Part shown: positions 1-8,187 of the stretch, piece by piece | How positions within the stretch are numbered: position 1 is the stretch's first letter | Layout: each line of letters opens with the position of its first letter | Program-made: the position numbers and the translations under genes | The notes under the pieces: model-generated | Databases searched by the model: none | The model's input: only the letters and a program-made list of their open reading frames with translations | Told to the model about the DNA's origin: nothing | NCBI GenBank assembly: GCA_963834685.1 | Contig: CAWICW010000014.1 | Span: 1-64,000, forward strand | Direction of reading: 5' to 3' | DNA: 64,000 nucleotides | Source of the DNA: Palsa-504 sp963834685 | GTDB taxonomy: Bacteria; Actinomycetota; Actinomycetes; Streptosporangiales; Streptosporangiaceae

Positions 1-1
1 G

Positions 2-409
2 CGGTCCAACGTCGAACACAACGAGATCCTCCACCAGGAGGTTTTCATCCTCTCGGTCGAGACGATGCCCGTGCCGCATATCACCGATGCGGAGCGGCTG
101 CAGATCGACGACCTCGGGTACAAAGACGACCGGATCATCCACGTCACTGCCCGCTTCGGCTACATGGACCAGACGAACGTCCCGGGCCTACTGCCGCTGA
201 TCCGCGACGCCGTCGAAGGCCCCTTCGACGAGGACAGGTTGTCGTACTTCGTGTCGCGCATTGAGCTCGTCCAAGGCCACGCACCGGGCATGAGCCGCTG
301 GCGCAAGCGCCTGTTCATCGCGACATCACGGATCACCGCCGATGCCGCCGAGTACTTCCGGCTTCCCCGCGATCGCACCGTCATCATGGGTTCGCGCATC
401 GAACTCTAA
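2..409 (+). CDS. kup: Kup-family potassium uptake protein, C-terminal part (partial)
   Basis: This is the 3' end of a gene that begins before the window; the frame is open from base 2. The 135 visible residues match the soluble cytoplasmic C-terminal domain of KUP/HAK/KT potassium symporters. Typical features are an 'NVEHNEILHQEVFILSVET' type strand, a 'ARFGYMDQTNVPGLL' segment, and the ending 'LPRDRTVIMGSRIEL', which is close to the family's usual last residues. Kup imports K+ with protons across the cytoplasmic membrane, but its twelve membrane segments would lie upstream. The ending looks natural rather than truncated. The family call is firm; the rest of the protein cannot be judged. Confidence 0.87.
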   Translation, partial: RSNVEHNEILHQEVFILSVETMPVPHITDAERLQIDDLGYKDDRIIHVTARFGYMDQTNVPGLLPLIRDAVEGPFDEDRLSYFVSRIELVQGHAPGMSRWRKRLFIATSRITADAAEYFRLPRDRTVIMGSRIEL

Positions 410-411
410 AC

Positions 412-469
412 TGCCCGATGGCGGGGGCTCGAACCCGCGACCGGCGGATCCTGAGTCCGGCGCGCTGCC
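412..469 (-). pseudogene. tRNA-like remnant (3' two thirds, CAG anticodon loop)
   Basis: Read on the minus strand, this stretch has the order of a class I tRNA 3' portion: a GGCAGCGC D-arm end, an anticodon loop CTCAGGA flanked by CGGA/TCCG, a short variable loop, and a GGGTTCGAGCCC T-arm. It is not a working tRNA as far as I can see. The outer anticodon pair is C-C, the T-loop has one extra base, and no 5' acceptor strand matches the TCGGGCA 3' strand. A CAG anticodon would be leucine, but leucine tRNAs carry a long variable arm that is absent here. It may be a decayed gene or an old attachment-site half. Confidence 0.35.
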
Positions 470-527
470 GTGTCCAAGAGTGCGGCTTACCTGCACAAAT
501 GTTCTCGCGAACGATCGTCGTCGCGGG

Positions 528-1790
528 TCACCGCGCGAGCTGGGGGGGCAGGCTGTAGTAGTTCTCGTAGATCCGCTCGGCTTGAGCCCGGGCGGTGTTC
601 CAGTCCCAGGTGCGGGGGTGGTACCGGGTGGGGCTAAGGGACTGGACGTAGGGGGATGGGTCTGGCTGCAGGCTCTCCAGGACGTGCTCGGCGAGGCCAG
701 CTGACCCGGAGACGCCGTGGGCGTTGCAGGCCGCGGCCATCACGAAGCCGCGCAGGGCGGGCACCGGTCCGACGATGAAGCGGCCGTCCGGCGAGAACGC
801 CGGGAACCCGCGGAAGACCTCGCGGACCCCGGTCTCGGTGGCCGCGGGGGCAAACCGGTCGAGGTCGCGGGCGAAACCGGACAGGACGTCCCAGTCCGGT
901 GACACGGCGAGCGGCTGCCCGATGGTCACCTCGCGCGGGTCGAGGCTCAGCCCGTCCGGCTCCCAGCCTCCGCACAAGATTCCGTGGCCCTCGGCCCGGG
1001 CGTACAGGCGGATGTCGGGGATGCGCAGAACCGGCATGCCAGCGTGCCAGCCCGCGACGGCCTGGGTGACGAAGTACTCATGACGCACGGGCACGATCGG
1101 CAGGTGCAGGCCGGCCAGCGAAGCCACCGCGCCGGCCCACGGCCCGGCCGCGTTGATCACCATGTCAGTCGCGACGCAGCGCCCGCCGGCCACGATGCCG
1201 TTGACGCTGCCGCCGGCGATCCGCAGTCCGGTAACGGTCGTGTGCGTGGCGAAGGTGACTCCCCGGTCACGGGCGGCACGAGCGTACGCCATTACCAGGC
1301 TGTTGGGCTGGAGGTAGCCGTCAGTAGGGCACCACAGCGCCGCCGCTACCCCGGTGGTGTCCAGCATCGGGCACAGCTCCGCCAGCCGGGCAGCGGTGAG
1401 GAACTCAACCTCAAGCCCGGCTGACCGCGCCACCTCGGCCAGCACCTGGAACTCGGCGGCGCGCCGGTCGGTCATCGCTATTCGCACACTGCCTGTCTGG
1501 CGCCAGTCGGCGGTAAAGCCAGTCTCCCGTTCGATCCGCGAGTACTCCGCTACCGAAGCCATAGCAAGCCTGCACCGCTCTTTGCTGGCACGGACCTGCC
1601 CGACCAATCCGGCGGCCTGCCCCGAGGTCGCGCCGGCCAGCTCACCCTGCTCCAGGACCTGGACGTCCCGGTAGCCCGCCCGGGCCAGGACATACGCCAC
1701 GGCGCACCCCACAGCCCCGCCACCGATAATCGTGACCTCAGCGTCTCTGGCCTCGGCCACCGGAGCCTTCCGCGTCACCGCGCCCTCCAT
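528..1790 (-). CDS. FAD-dependent amino-acid/sarcosine oxidase-like oxidoreductase (DAO family)
   Basis: About 420 residues from the ATG at 1790. The N-terminus has a Rossmann dinucleotide fold with GGGAVG at about residues 23-28, followed by the acidic 'VLEQGELAGATSG' segment that binds FAD ribose. The C-terminal half carries the 'GVREVFRGFPAFSPDGRFIVGPVP' region and a final 'ACNAHGVSGSAGLAEHVLE' segment, both typical of DadA, sarcosine oxidase and D-hydroxyproline dehydrogenase beta subunits. It should oxidise a secondary or D-amine using FAD; the exact substrate is not readable. The frame is open to 1910, but those extra residues look like leader translation, and no strong ribosome site separates the two starts. 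Solo gene, no partner subunit visible. Confidence 0.8.
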   Translation of the reverse strand: MEGAVTRKAPVAEARDAEVTIIGGGAVGCAVAYVLARAGYRDVQVLEQGELAGATSGQAAGLVGQVRASKERCRLAMASVAEYSRIERETGFTADWRQTGSVRIAMTDRRAAEFQVLAEVARSAGLEVEFLTAARLAELCPMLDTTGVAAALWCPTDGYLQPNSLVMAYARAARDRGVTFATHTTVTGLRIAGGSVNGIVAGGRCVATDMVINAAGPWAGAVASLAGLHLPIVPVRHEYFVTQAVAGWHAGMPVLRIPDIRLYARAEGHGILCGGWEPDGLSLDPREVTIGQPLAVSPDWDVLSGFARDLDRFAPAATETGVREVFRGFPAFSPDGRFIVGPVPALRGFVMAAACNAHGVSGSAGLAEHVLESLQPDPSPYVQSLSPTRYHPRTWDWNTARAQAERIYENYYSLPPQLAR

Positions 1791-2238
1791 CGCGCCGGTT
1801 TCTCGTGCAGTTCGGTTGCGCGACCGCCCCCGCACCCGCACTTCCGGCGAAACGCTCGCATTCTCACCTCCGGCAAACCCACTGTCATCCCGGGAGCAAG
1901 AACGTAGCAAGCCCGCAACGCGGACCGGGACGTCTAGGAGCGGGACAGCCCATCACTACCCATCCGCTGTGCTGCTCCTTTACTGCGTCGGCTGGGGTGT
2001 AAGCCTGGACCGGTGAGGCCGAGGATCCGGTACTGCAGCACGTCCGCGGGCCGTGTCGCTTACTCGACGACGGGCGCTGGCCCGGCGCTGTTGTTCGACT
2101 CGGGCTGGATCACCGATCTGCGTGCGCAGCTCGTCCTCGGCTGATCCGGCCAGGATCACGCAAAGATGTTCACGGCGGCGTCGAGGCCGATGACATCTGG
2201 CCGCACCCGCGCCAGACCTATCGATATAGGCCGTCGTG
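1791..2238. other. intergenic stretch, no supported gene
   Basis: About 450 bases between the flavoprotein start and the glpX end. The open frames here are short and lack recognisable protein character. The part next to 1790 is the probable promoter and leader of the flavoprotein gene; the part next to 2239 is downstream of glpX. I see no RNA gene or repeat. Confidence 0.5.
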
Positions 2239-3249
2239 TCATCGAGCGCCCACAGTCGCCGCGCGGATCAGGTTCGAGCGAAGCGCATGGTGGCGGCCTT
2301 CGACGATCCTCACCGCGCCCGACTTCGAGCGCATCGACAGCGACTGGGTGAACACGCGTTGGGGGGTGTAGCGAACACCCTGCAGAAGCTCGCCGCTGGT
2401 CACGCCCGTAGCGGCGAAGAAGATGTCATCGCCCGACACCAGGTCTCGCGTCGACAGCACGCGGTTAAGGTCATAGCCGCGCTCCAGCGCCGCTGTCCGC
2501 TCGCCGTCGTTGCGCGGGTGCAGGCGCCCGAGGAGCTGGCCGTCCAGGCACCGCAGTGCGCAGGCTGCGATCACGCCCTCGGGCGTCCCGCCGATCCCGA
2601 CGCAGACGTCCACCGACGATGAAGGGTCGGCCGCCAAGATCGCTCCCGCCACGTCGCCGTCGAGCAGGAACTTGATGCGCGCTCCGGTCGCCAGCACGTC
2701 CCGCACGAGATCCGCGTGGCGCGGACGATCGAGCACCGCCACCGTGACGTCCTCAGCGCGCTTGCCCCGCCGCTGTGCGATCCGCCGCAGGTTCTCGGCG
2801 ATGGGCGCATCGAGATCCACGACATCGGCGACGTCCTCGGCGACGGCGAGCTTCTCCATGTACATGCACGGGCCGGGGTCGAACATGGTTCCGCGCTCAG
2901 CGACGGCCACGACCGAGATGGCATCCGGCAGACTCTTGGCCGTCAGGGTCGTGCCATCCACGGGGTCGACGGCGAAATCGACCTGGGGCGGCGTCCCCGC
3001 GCCGACGTGCTCGCCGTTGTAGAGCATCGGCGCCTCGTCCTTCTCGCCCTCGCCGATTACGACGATGCCGTCCATCTGGACCGAGTTCAGCACCGGACGC
3101 ATGGCATCGACGGCCGCCTGATCCACACGTTCCTTGTCGCCGCGGCCCATATAGCGCCCCGCGGCGATCGCCGCTGCCTCGGTCACGCGAACGAGCTCGA
3201 GGGCGAGATTGCGGTCGGGATCGGGCGGGAGCGTGCTGCTTGCAGTCAT
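2239..3249 (-). CDS. glpX: Class II fructose-1,6-bisphosphatase
   Basis: A 336-residue full-length GlpX. It hydrolyses fructose 1,6-bisphosphate to fructose 6-phosphate in gluconeogenesis, in the cytoplasm. Family signatures are clear: 'GIVVIGEGEKDEAPML' at about residues 61-76, the metal-binding DPVDGTT at 95-101, 'DRPRHADLV', and the 'GIGGTPEGVIAA' loop. Class II enzymes are the usual actinobacterial FBPase. The start at 3249 has a fair AGGAAG ribosome site about 8 bases upstream. It stands alone here. A class I aldolase lies 25 kb away (28250-29173), so both directions of this step of sugar metabolism are represented in the window. Confidence 0.95.
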   Translation of the reverse strand: MTASSTLPPDPDRNLALELVRVTEAAAIAAGRYMGRGDKERVDQAAVDAMRPVLNSVQMDGIVVIGEGEKDEAPMLYNGEHVGAGTPPQVDFAVDPVDGTTLTAKSLPDAISVVAVAERGTMFDPGPCMYMEKLAVAEDVADVVDLDAPIAENLRRIAQRRGKRAEDVTVAVLDRPRHADLVRDVLATGARIKFLLDGDVAGAILAADPSSSVDVCVGIGGTPEGVIAACALRCLDGQLLGRLHPRNDGERTAALERGYDLNRVLSTRDLVSGDDIFFAATGVTSGELLQGVRYTPQRVFTQSLSMRSKSGAVRIVEGRHHALRSNLIRAATVGAR

Positions 3250-4043
3250 GCCGCACTTCCTAGCGTGGCCGTTTTCGATGGGTCAGCCGGACATTCGCTG
3301 AGACCGGGCCCGCCCGCGCACCCACAGACCCTGGAGCACCTGGGAGGACCACTCCTCCTCCAAACGGCCGTAGGAGCGGCCTAGCTGCGCGACCTTGACC
3401 GCACCGCTGACGGTATGAGCAGAATTCCCCACTGTCAAGGATCCCTGGCGTCCCCGGGTTATCCGGCTCGTCGGCCCGGATCAGCCGGAGGGCAGGGGGA
3501 TCTCCACAGGAATTCTCAGGCGGTTGCCGGCGGCAGCCGCTTAGCGTCAGGGCGCATGTGTCGGTGCCGTCAAGGCCTCAACCTGGCCGAAGCAGGCTGG
3601 CGACCGTAGTGATCCCGCCCGCCACATCATTTCGTCGGCCATCCCTGCCCGGCCGTCTGGATGAACCGGCGGATCCCGCAGCGGCACCAGCCCGGCATGA
3701 CACGCCCCTGTCCGGCCGTCATGAAGATTTTTTCCGAACGACCGGCCGTGCTTGCGCCCTGGCCAGCTCCTTCAGGCCCCGGGATCCCGAACGCCCTCGG
3801 TGCCCGAGCCCGCTCGAGCGCTTCCCTCCCCGGAACCGGCAGCCGATACGGAGATCGAACTGGAGTAGAACGCCCGTGCGCTCCGCCCCGCGGCGTTTGT
3901 AAGCTCTGGGTCTGTCGCCGTGAGGATGTCGCCGCCGGGTCGCCGGGCCGTGGGTGCGCTGGCTGCGTTACCCCGCCGGATGTGCCGGTTGTGCGGGAGG
4001 ATCGGTGTCAGGCTGGTCTTCGTCACGCCGGAGGGTGATACCT
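3250..4043. other. long intergenic stretch
   Basis: About 790 bases with no convincing coding sequence. Several short frames run through it but show no family resemblance, and their composition is that of translated non-coding GC-rich DNA. The last bases hold the ribosome binding site of the GH5 gene. It may be decayed coding DNA, in keeping with the erosion that follows. Confidence 0.5.
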
Positions 4044-5210
4044 ATGGCCATAGCCACGCCGTTGTCGGTTTCCGGGCGCTGGATCATCGGCGCTGACGGC
4101 AACCGGATCAAGCTCGCCGGGGTCAACTGGGCCGGGGCGCACCAGGACGCCATGACACCCGGCGGGCTGGATTACCGGCACCGCGACGACATCGCTAGCC
4201 AGATCGCGGCCTGGGGATTCAACAGCGTGCGATTCCCGTTCGCGCTGCAGACAGTAACGTCGGGCTCCCCGGTGGCCTCGGCCGGCCTGGCCGCCAACCC
4301 GGATCTGGCCGGCTCCACCCCGTGGCAGGTGTACACCGCCTGCGTGCAGGCGCTGACCGATGCCGGCCTGATGGTGATCCCGAACTGCCATCTGCTGTTC
4401 CAGGGCTGGTGCTGCGCGGCAGATGACGGGAACGGCCTGTGGTGGAACGGGAACTGGCCCGCTGCCCGGTTCACCAGCGATTGGCTGACGGTGGCGGCCG
4501 CGTTCGCCGATAACCCGCTGGTGATCGGCTATGACCTGAAGAACGAGCCGAGGCCGGCCACCATCGCCGGGACCGTCTACACCCCGTCGTGGGGTGACGG
4601 GAACCCCGACACCGACTTCTGCCACCTCTATGCCAGCACCGCGACGGCCATCCAAGCCGTGGACGCTGATGCGCTGTTCTTCTGCGAGGGACTGTCCTAC
4701 GCCGCGGACCTGACCGGCACCACGACCAAGCTCGTCACCCCGGCCAAGGGCAACTGCGTGGTGTACTCAATGCACGACTATTCCTGGTTCCATCCGTCCG
4801 GGCAGTCCAAGGCCGACTACATCACCGCGATGGACAAAGCCGGCGGGTTCCTCCTGACCGGCGGGACGGCCCCGGTATGGATCGGGGAGTTCGGCACCGG
4901 CAACGACAGCCTGGCCGCCGTCGGCGCCGCCACACTGATCGGGGCATCCAGCCCAGCAGACGGGAACCTGGGAGTATGGTTCAGCAACTTCCTGGCGTGG
5001 GCCGGGCAAGCCGACGTGGACTGGTGCTGGTGGCTGCTGGACGGGACCATGTGCCAGGGCACCACCCCGCAGGTCAACCGGCTGCAGTTCGCGCTGGGCG
5101 ACCGGGCCAGCTACGGGCTGTTCGCCCAGGACTGGACCGGGGTGTCCAACCCGGCACTGCTGCAAGCCCTGCAGGCCATCCAGCCCCCGACGACCGGGCC
5201 GGGAGTATAG
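4044..5210 (+). CDS. Glycoside hydrolase family 5 (cellulase-type) enzyme
   Basis: 388 residues from the ATG at 4044, which has a GGAGG-type ribosome site about 8 bases upstream; the frame is open further up but without a start signal. It is a GH5 (beta/alpha)8-barrel: 'GVNWAGAHQD' near the N-terminus, 'WGFNSVRFPF', the general acid in 'DLKNEPRP' (Glu at about 168) and the nucleophile in 'WIGEFGTGN' (Glu at about 282). GH5 enzymes cleave beta-glucans or mannans by a retaining mechanism. Oddly, no signal peptide or membrane anchor is visible from this start, so either export uses another route or the protein is cytoplasmic. No carbohydrate-binding module is attached. Confidence 0.85.
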   Translation: MAIATPLSVSGRWIIGADGNRIKLAGVNWAGAHQDAMTPGGLDYRHRDDIASQIAAWGFNSVRFPFALQTVTSGSPVASAGLAANPDLAGSTPWQVYTACVQALTDAGLMVIPNCHLLFQGWCCAADDGNGLWWNGNWPAARFTSDWLTVAAAFADNPLVIGYDLKNEPRPATIAGTVYTPSWGDGNPDTDFCHLYASTATAIQAVDADALFFCEGLSYAADLTGTTTKLVTPAKGNCVVYSMHDYSWFHPSGQSKADYITAMDKAGGFLLTGGTAPVWIGEFGTGNDSLAAVGAATLIGASSPADGNLGVWFSNFLAWAGQADVDWCWWLLDGTMCQGTTPQVNRLQFALGDRASYGLFAQDWTGVSNPALLQALQAIQPPTTGPGV

Positions 5211-5236
5211 GCAAGCAGAAGATACCGGTGCCTTGC

Positions 5237-5429
5237 CTACTGGCGGGTGAAGACGGCGTGGACGACGATCGTGTTGTCCATCGATCGTGTTGTCCATCGA
5301 CGCGATGCCCATTCGGTTCCACGTCAGGCCGTAGTCCGCCCGGTTGACCCGGAGCTCGCCGTCCAGCCGGACCTCGCCCTCGGCGGCGGAGACCGTCGCG
5401 TCGAAGGAGAGATCCGTGGCTAGGGACAA
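5237..5429 (-). pseudogene. YceI-family C-terminal fragment broken by a 16-bp tandem duplication
   Basis: On the minus strand this encodes the end of a YceI-like lipocalin-fold protein ('LDGELRVNRADYGLTWNRMG' and then 'IASMDNTI'). The 16-base unit cgatcgtgttgtccat occurs twice in tandem at 5266-5281 and 5282-5297. With one copy the frame continues as 'MDNTIVVHAVFTRQ' and stops at 5237-5239, which is the normal family ending. With two copies the frame shifts and runs on into nonsense. An in-frame stop lies just upstream of 5429, so the N-terminal two thirds are also missing. YceI proteins are small isoprenoid-binding proteins of the envelope. Confidence 0.7.
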
Positions 5430-5754
5430 CGTTGGCCATCACCGGCGGCCTTGCGACCTCGGCGGCTGAATACCGGCCGACCGAACCTTCCTTGCGCTGA
5501 GCGGCGCGAAGGGAGCAGGAGTAATCCTTGCCGGATGATGTGCGCTCCACCGTAGCGACGAAGGATACGAGCAACTGGCTGGAGATCCAGCCGATGCCCC
5601 AGCGGAACAGGCTGGGTAAGGGGCGGTCGCCTGGGCCTTGATGCCTGGCCGGCAAATTCAAACGGGAAGGGCCGACGGTGGTGCAGGAGATCGCGCATCC
5701 GAGCGGTGCAGGCCGGAGGCGGGTAGCCGGCAGGACAACTCGTACGGCGCGTCC
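5430..5754. other. intergenic stretch between the YceI fragment and the permease
   Basis: About 325 bases with no recognised gene. It may contain further eroded YceI sequence on the minus strand, but I could not find the expected N-terminal motifs in any frame. It also carries the leader of the downstream permease. Confidence 0.4.
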
Positions 5755-6771
5755 GTGGTAGTCGTCTTCGCCCTGCTGGCGGCTCTGGCCAACGCGGTGA
5801 ATGAGGCTACTCAACACATTGCCAGCACCGCTGCGCCGCGCCGGTCCTCGGGCTGGCGGCTGGTGCTGTACTTGTTCCGCAATCCGTTGTGGCTTTTCGG
5901 CTGGGTGGCTCTGGCGGGAGCGTTCGTGTTCCAGGCTCTCGCCCTGCACAGTGGCCTGATTTCGGTCGTGCAGCCGCTTTTGGCCACCGAACTGGTCTTC
6001 ATGCTCGTACTGCGCCGGTTCTGGATTCACCAGTCAATTCGCCCGGTCACCTGGGGTGCCGCCGCCTTGACGTGCGTGAGCCTGACCTTGTTCATCGCCG
6101 CGGGGCAGCCGGGAGGCGGCAATCCCGCTCCGACGGGTCAGCACTGGTTCTCCGCCGGACTGGCCTGCTGCGCCGGCGCTGGCGTGCTGGCGGTCTTGGC
6201 CCGGTGGGGATCCCCGGGCCTGCGCGCTGGTCTTTATGCTTCGGCCGCCGCGGTCATGTGGGCCCTGGTGGCGACGTTCATCAAGGCCACCACGGACACG
6301 CTGACCCAGTTCGGCGTGGGCGGGATGTTCACCCACTGGCCGGTCTACGCCCTGGCCGTGGGCAGCGTGGCGGCCCTGTACCTGCAGCAGGCGGCGCTTC
6401 ACGTCGGGCCGCTGCGCGTCTCCCAGCCTTTCTTGGTGATCATCGATCCGATCGTCAGTATCGCCCTGAGCGTGTGGCTGTTCGCCGAGCACTTCACCTC
6501 TGACGCCGCCCTGCTGGCTCTGGCGGCAGCCGCCTTCGCCGTGATGTGCGCCGGGGTTGTCCTGCTGACGCAGAGCGCACCAGCCACAATGAAAGCCGAT
6601 ATCCATACTGACAAGGGAGGCGATGGGCAGCAGGCGCGGCAGGCACCGGTGACCGGCGTCCAGGACGCTGACCACGACCTGCCGCCGGGGCGCGCCGCCG
6701 GAGACCGGGAGCGGCCAGGATCAGGACGCTTTCGGCCGGGGCGAGACGGGAGGGACGGGCATGGTCCTTAA
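5755..6771 (+). CDS. DMT-superfamily (EamA-like) membrane transporter
   Basis: About 338 residues if the GTG at 5755 is used; the frame is open back to 5638, but the first membrane segment begins right at this GTG ('VVVVFALLAALANAVNEATQ'). There are nine or ten hydrophobic segments arranged as two repeats, with 'ALHSGLISVVQPLLATELVF' in the first half and 'ALHVGPLRVSQPFLVIIDPI' in the second. Both share the A-L-H-x-G/x-P pattern of a drug/metabolite transporter. The last 60 residues form a charged cytoplasmic tail with no known domain. The substrate is unknown. It is not coupled to a neighbour. Confidence 0.72.
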   Translation: MVVVFALLAALANAVNEATQHIASTAAPRRSSGWRLVLYLFRNPLWLFGWVALAGAFVFQALALHSGLISVVQPLLATELVFMLVLRRFWIHQSIRPVTWGAAALTCVSLTLFIAAGQPGGGNPAPTGQHWFSAGLACCAGAGVLAVLARWGSPGLRAGLYASAAAVMWALVATFIKATTDTLTQFGVGGMFTHWPVYALAVGSVAALYLQQAALHVGPLRVSQPFLVIIDPIVSIALSVWLFAEHFTSDAALLALAAAAFAVMCAGVVLLTQSAPATMKADIHTDKGGDGQQARQAPVTGVQDADHDLPPGRAAGDRERPGSGRFRPGRDGRDGHGP

Positions 6772-6953
6772 CCCTTTGCGGATCGGCCTGCGGTAACACT
6801 GGACCGCTGCCGCTCTCGGCATTCCTGGTCGCGCTGCCCTCCGAGCCCGGCATCAGAAGAGCGGCCTTCGTATTCGGGTGGCTGGTGTCCCTGCGGCGGA
6901 AGAGTATTGCCGTCCCCTGCCGAAGCTGGCTGCGGGTCGCCCCCGGCCGGAGA

Positions 6954-7409
6954 TTACTCGCGCTCGATCCTGCGCAGCCCGTTCGTGGGGGTCCACCACT
7001 CAACGACGAGCATCGTGGCCTTCTCATTGAGGTGCGTGTGCACAACCTCGGCGATGTCCGCGTAGAAGCGGTCGCCGTCGGATCCCTCGGTGAGTGACCT
7101 CGCAGAGATCGCCTGCCCAGAGATCTTCGCCTCACCCGGCCACTGCGCTTCCGCGCCCTCGACCGGTTCGATCGTGGCGCTGTGCAGTGCGAACCGCGGA
7201 TCCCGTCCCAGATCCGCACCCTTGCGCGCGTTCGGCATCGAGCCGAAGGCGAGTTCGCCGTCCTCGAAGGCCACCTCGATCCCGGAGATCCGCGGCGACC
7301 CGTCGGCTCGCAACGTGGCAATCGTCTTGTGCCTGTGCCTGTCGAACAGCCCCCGCACGCGCTGCGCGAACTCAGGTTCCGCGCGTTCGACGTCCTTCCA
7401 CGCCGTCAT
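6954..7409 (-). CDS. Pyridoxamine 5'-phosphate oxidase-family protein
   Basis: A complete 151-residue split-barrel flavin-binding protein. It shows the family pattern 'KTIATLRADGSPRISGIEVAFEDGELAFGSMPN', then 'PRFALHS' and the C-terminal 'KATMLVVEWWTP'. Members bind FMN or F420 and reduce or sense small molecules; true PdxH enzymes are longer, so pyridoxal phosphate synthesis is not implied. It starts at 7409 and stands alone on the minus strand. The PaiB-like half of the gene at 7612-8187 belongs to a related fold, but the two are separated by a duplicated fragment (7472-7594). Confidence 0.8.
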   Translation of the reverse strand: MTAWKDVERAEPEFAQRVRGLFDRHRHKTIATLRADGSPRISGIEVAFEDGELAFGSMPNARKGADLGRDPRFALHSATIEPVEGAEAQWPGEAKISGQAISARSLTEGSDGDRFYADIAEVVHTHLNEKATMLVVEWWTPTNGLRRIERE

Positions 7410-7471
7410 GCGCCCAATATCTCACAGGCGACCGATGGGCGAGCTCGCCGCGATCAGCAAGACTCTCAGGC

Positions 7472-7605
7472 TTACCTGTCCGCGAGGCGCGCCTTGGCCA
7501 TCATCTCAGAGTTGACCGCCATGACACTGTCGGACAGCGCCGCCAGCAGCGTCCCCAGCTCCACAAGATCGTCCAGGTCGGGGGCGGCATCCCCGGCACG
7601 CTACG
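7472..7605 (-). pseudogene. Truncated copy of the 74-residue protein gene at 17710-17934
   Basis: Read on the minus strand this gives the C-terminal half of the small protein encoded at 17710-17934, ending 'MAKARLADR' and a TAA at 7472-7474. Bases 7481-7594 match 17803-17916 in opposite orientation with one mismatch in 114 bases, by eye. Homology stops sharply at both ends, and no start or ribosome site remains. This is a recent partial duplicate or a rearrangement scar, not a gene. Confidence 0.75.
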
Positions 7606-7611
7606 GGCAGT

Positions 7612-8187
7612 TCAGTTCTTTTGGCCGCAGCGCCGGGGTGTGCAGAGGTAGCCGCCCAAGCGCCGCGCGATGAGCAGCGAGGGCAGGAGCAGCCAGATGA
7701 AACCCCACCTGCCGTGGGTCACATTGACCAGCACTGCGGTAGTGATTCCGATGCCTGCCAGCACGGCGATCAGGGGCGGTGCGAAGCGCCCCGATAGCGG
7801 CCGCGGCTGGGCACTGAAGGACCTCGCGGCCGGGGCTTGGGGGACGGGCCGGGTGCCGGGAAGATCGGCCAGCAGATCCCTGAGCTCACCCCAGGTTCGC
7901 GCGGCCAGGGCCCGCCCCATCCGCTCGTCGAACTCCCCGGCCGTCAGCAAGCGTAGTCGTGGAAGGCTCATCACCGCGGTGGGCCGCGCCTGGATCGCCG
8001 CCCAGACCTTGTTGGGCCGGGCCAGGTGGACCAGGAGGGTGCCGCCGTCGACGACGAAGTGGGTAGGGATGACATGCGGGGCGTGGTTGTCTGGGTCGTG
8101 GACGGCGAGTTGCCCGAAATCATGCCCGGCTAGCCAGTCCCGCCACTCGGTGTCGTTGCTGGCGGCGTCGCAGGGGTGGATCAGCAT
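7612..8187 (-). CDS. Chimeric protein: PaiB-like N-terminus joined to a DUF1707-type C-terminus
   Basis: 191 residues in one open frame. Residues 1 to about 72 look like an FMN-binding PaiB-type regulator ('MLIHPCDAASNDTEWRDWL', 'HVIPTHFVVDGGTLLVHLARPN'). At about residue 75 the sequence changes into the second half of a DUF1707 domain ('LLTAGEFDERMGRALAARTW', then 'GELRDLLADLP'). After a Pro-rich linker come two membrane segments of the usual DUF1707 companion region. PaiB proteins are about 200 residues and DUF1707 normally starts its own protein, so the gene looks like a deletion fusion of two former neighbours. Its start overlaps the end of the B3/B4 gene by 7 bases, so it is probably translated with it. 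Function cannot be assigned. Confidence 0.65.
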   Translation of the reverse strand: MLIHPCDAASNDTEWRDWLAGHDFGQLAVHDPDNHAPHVIPTHFVVDGGTLLVHLARPNKVWAAIQARPTAVMSLPRLRLLTAGEFDERMGRALAARTWGELRDLLADLPGTRPVPQAPAARSFSAQPRPLSGRFAPPLIAVLAGIGITTAVLVNVTHGRWGFIWLLLPSLLIARRLGGYLCTPRRCGQKN

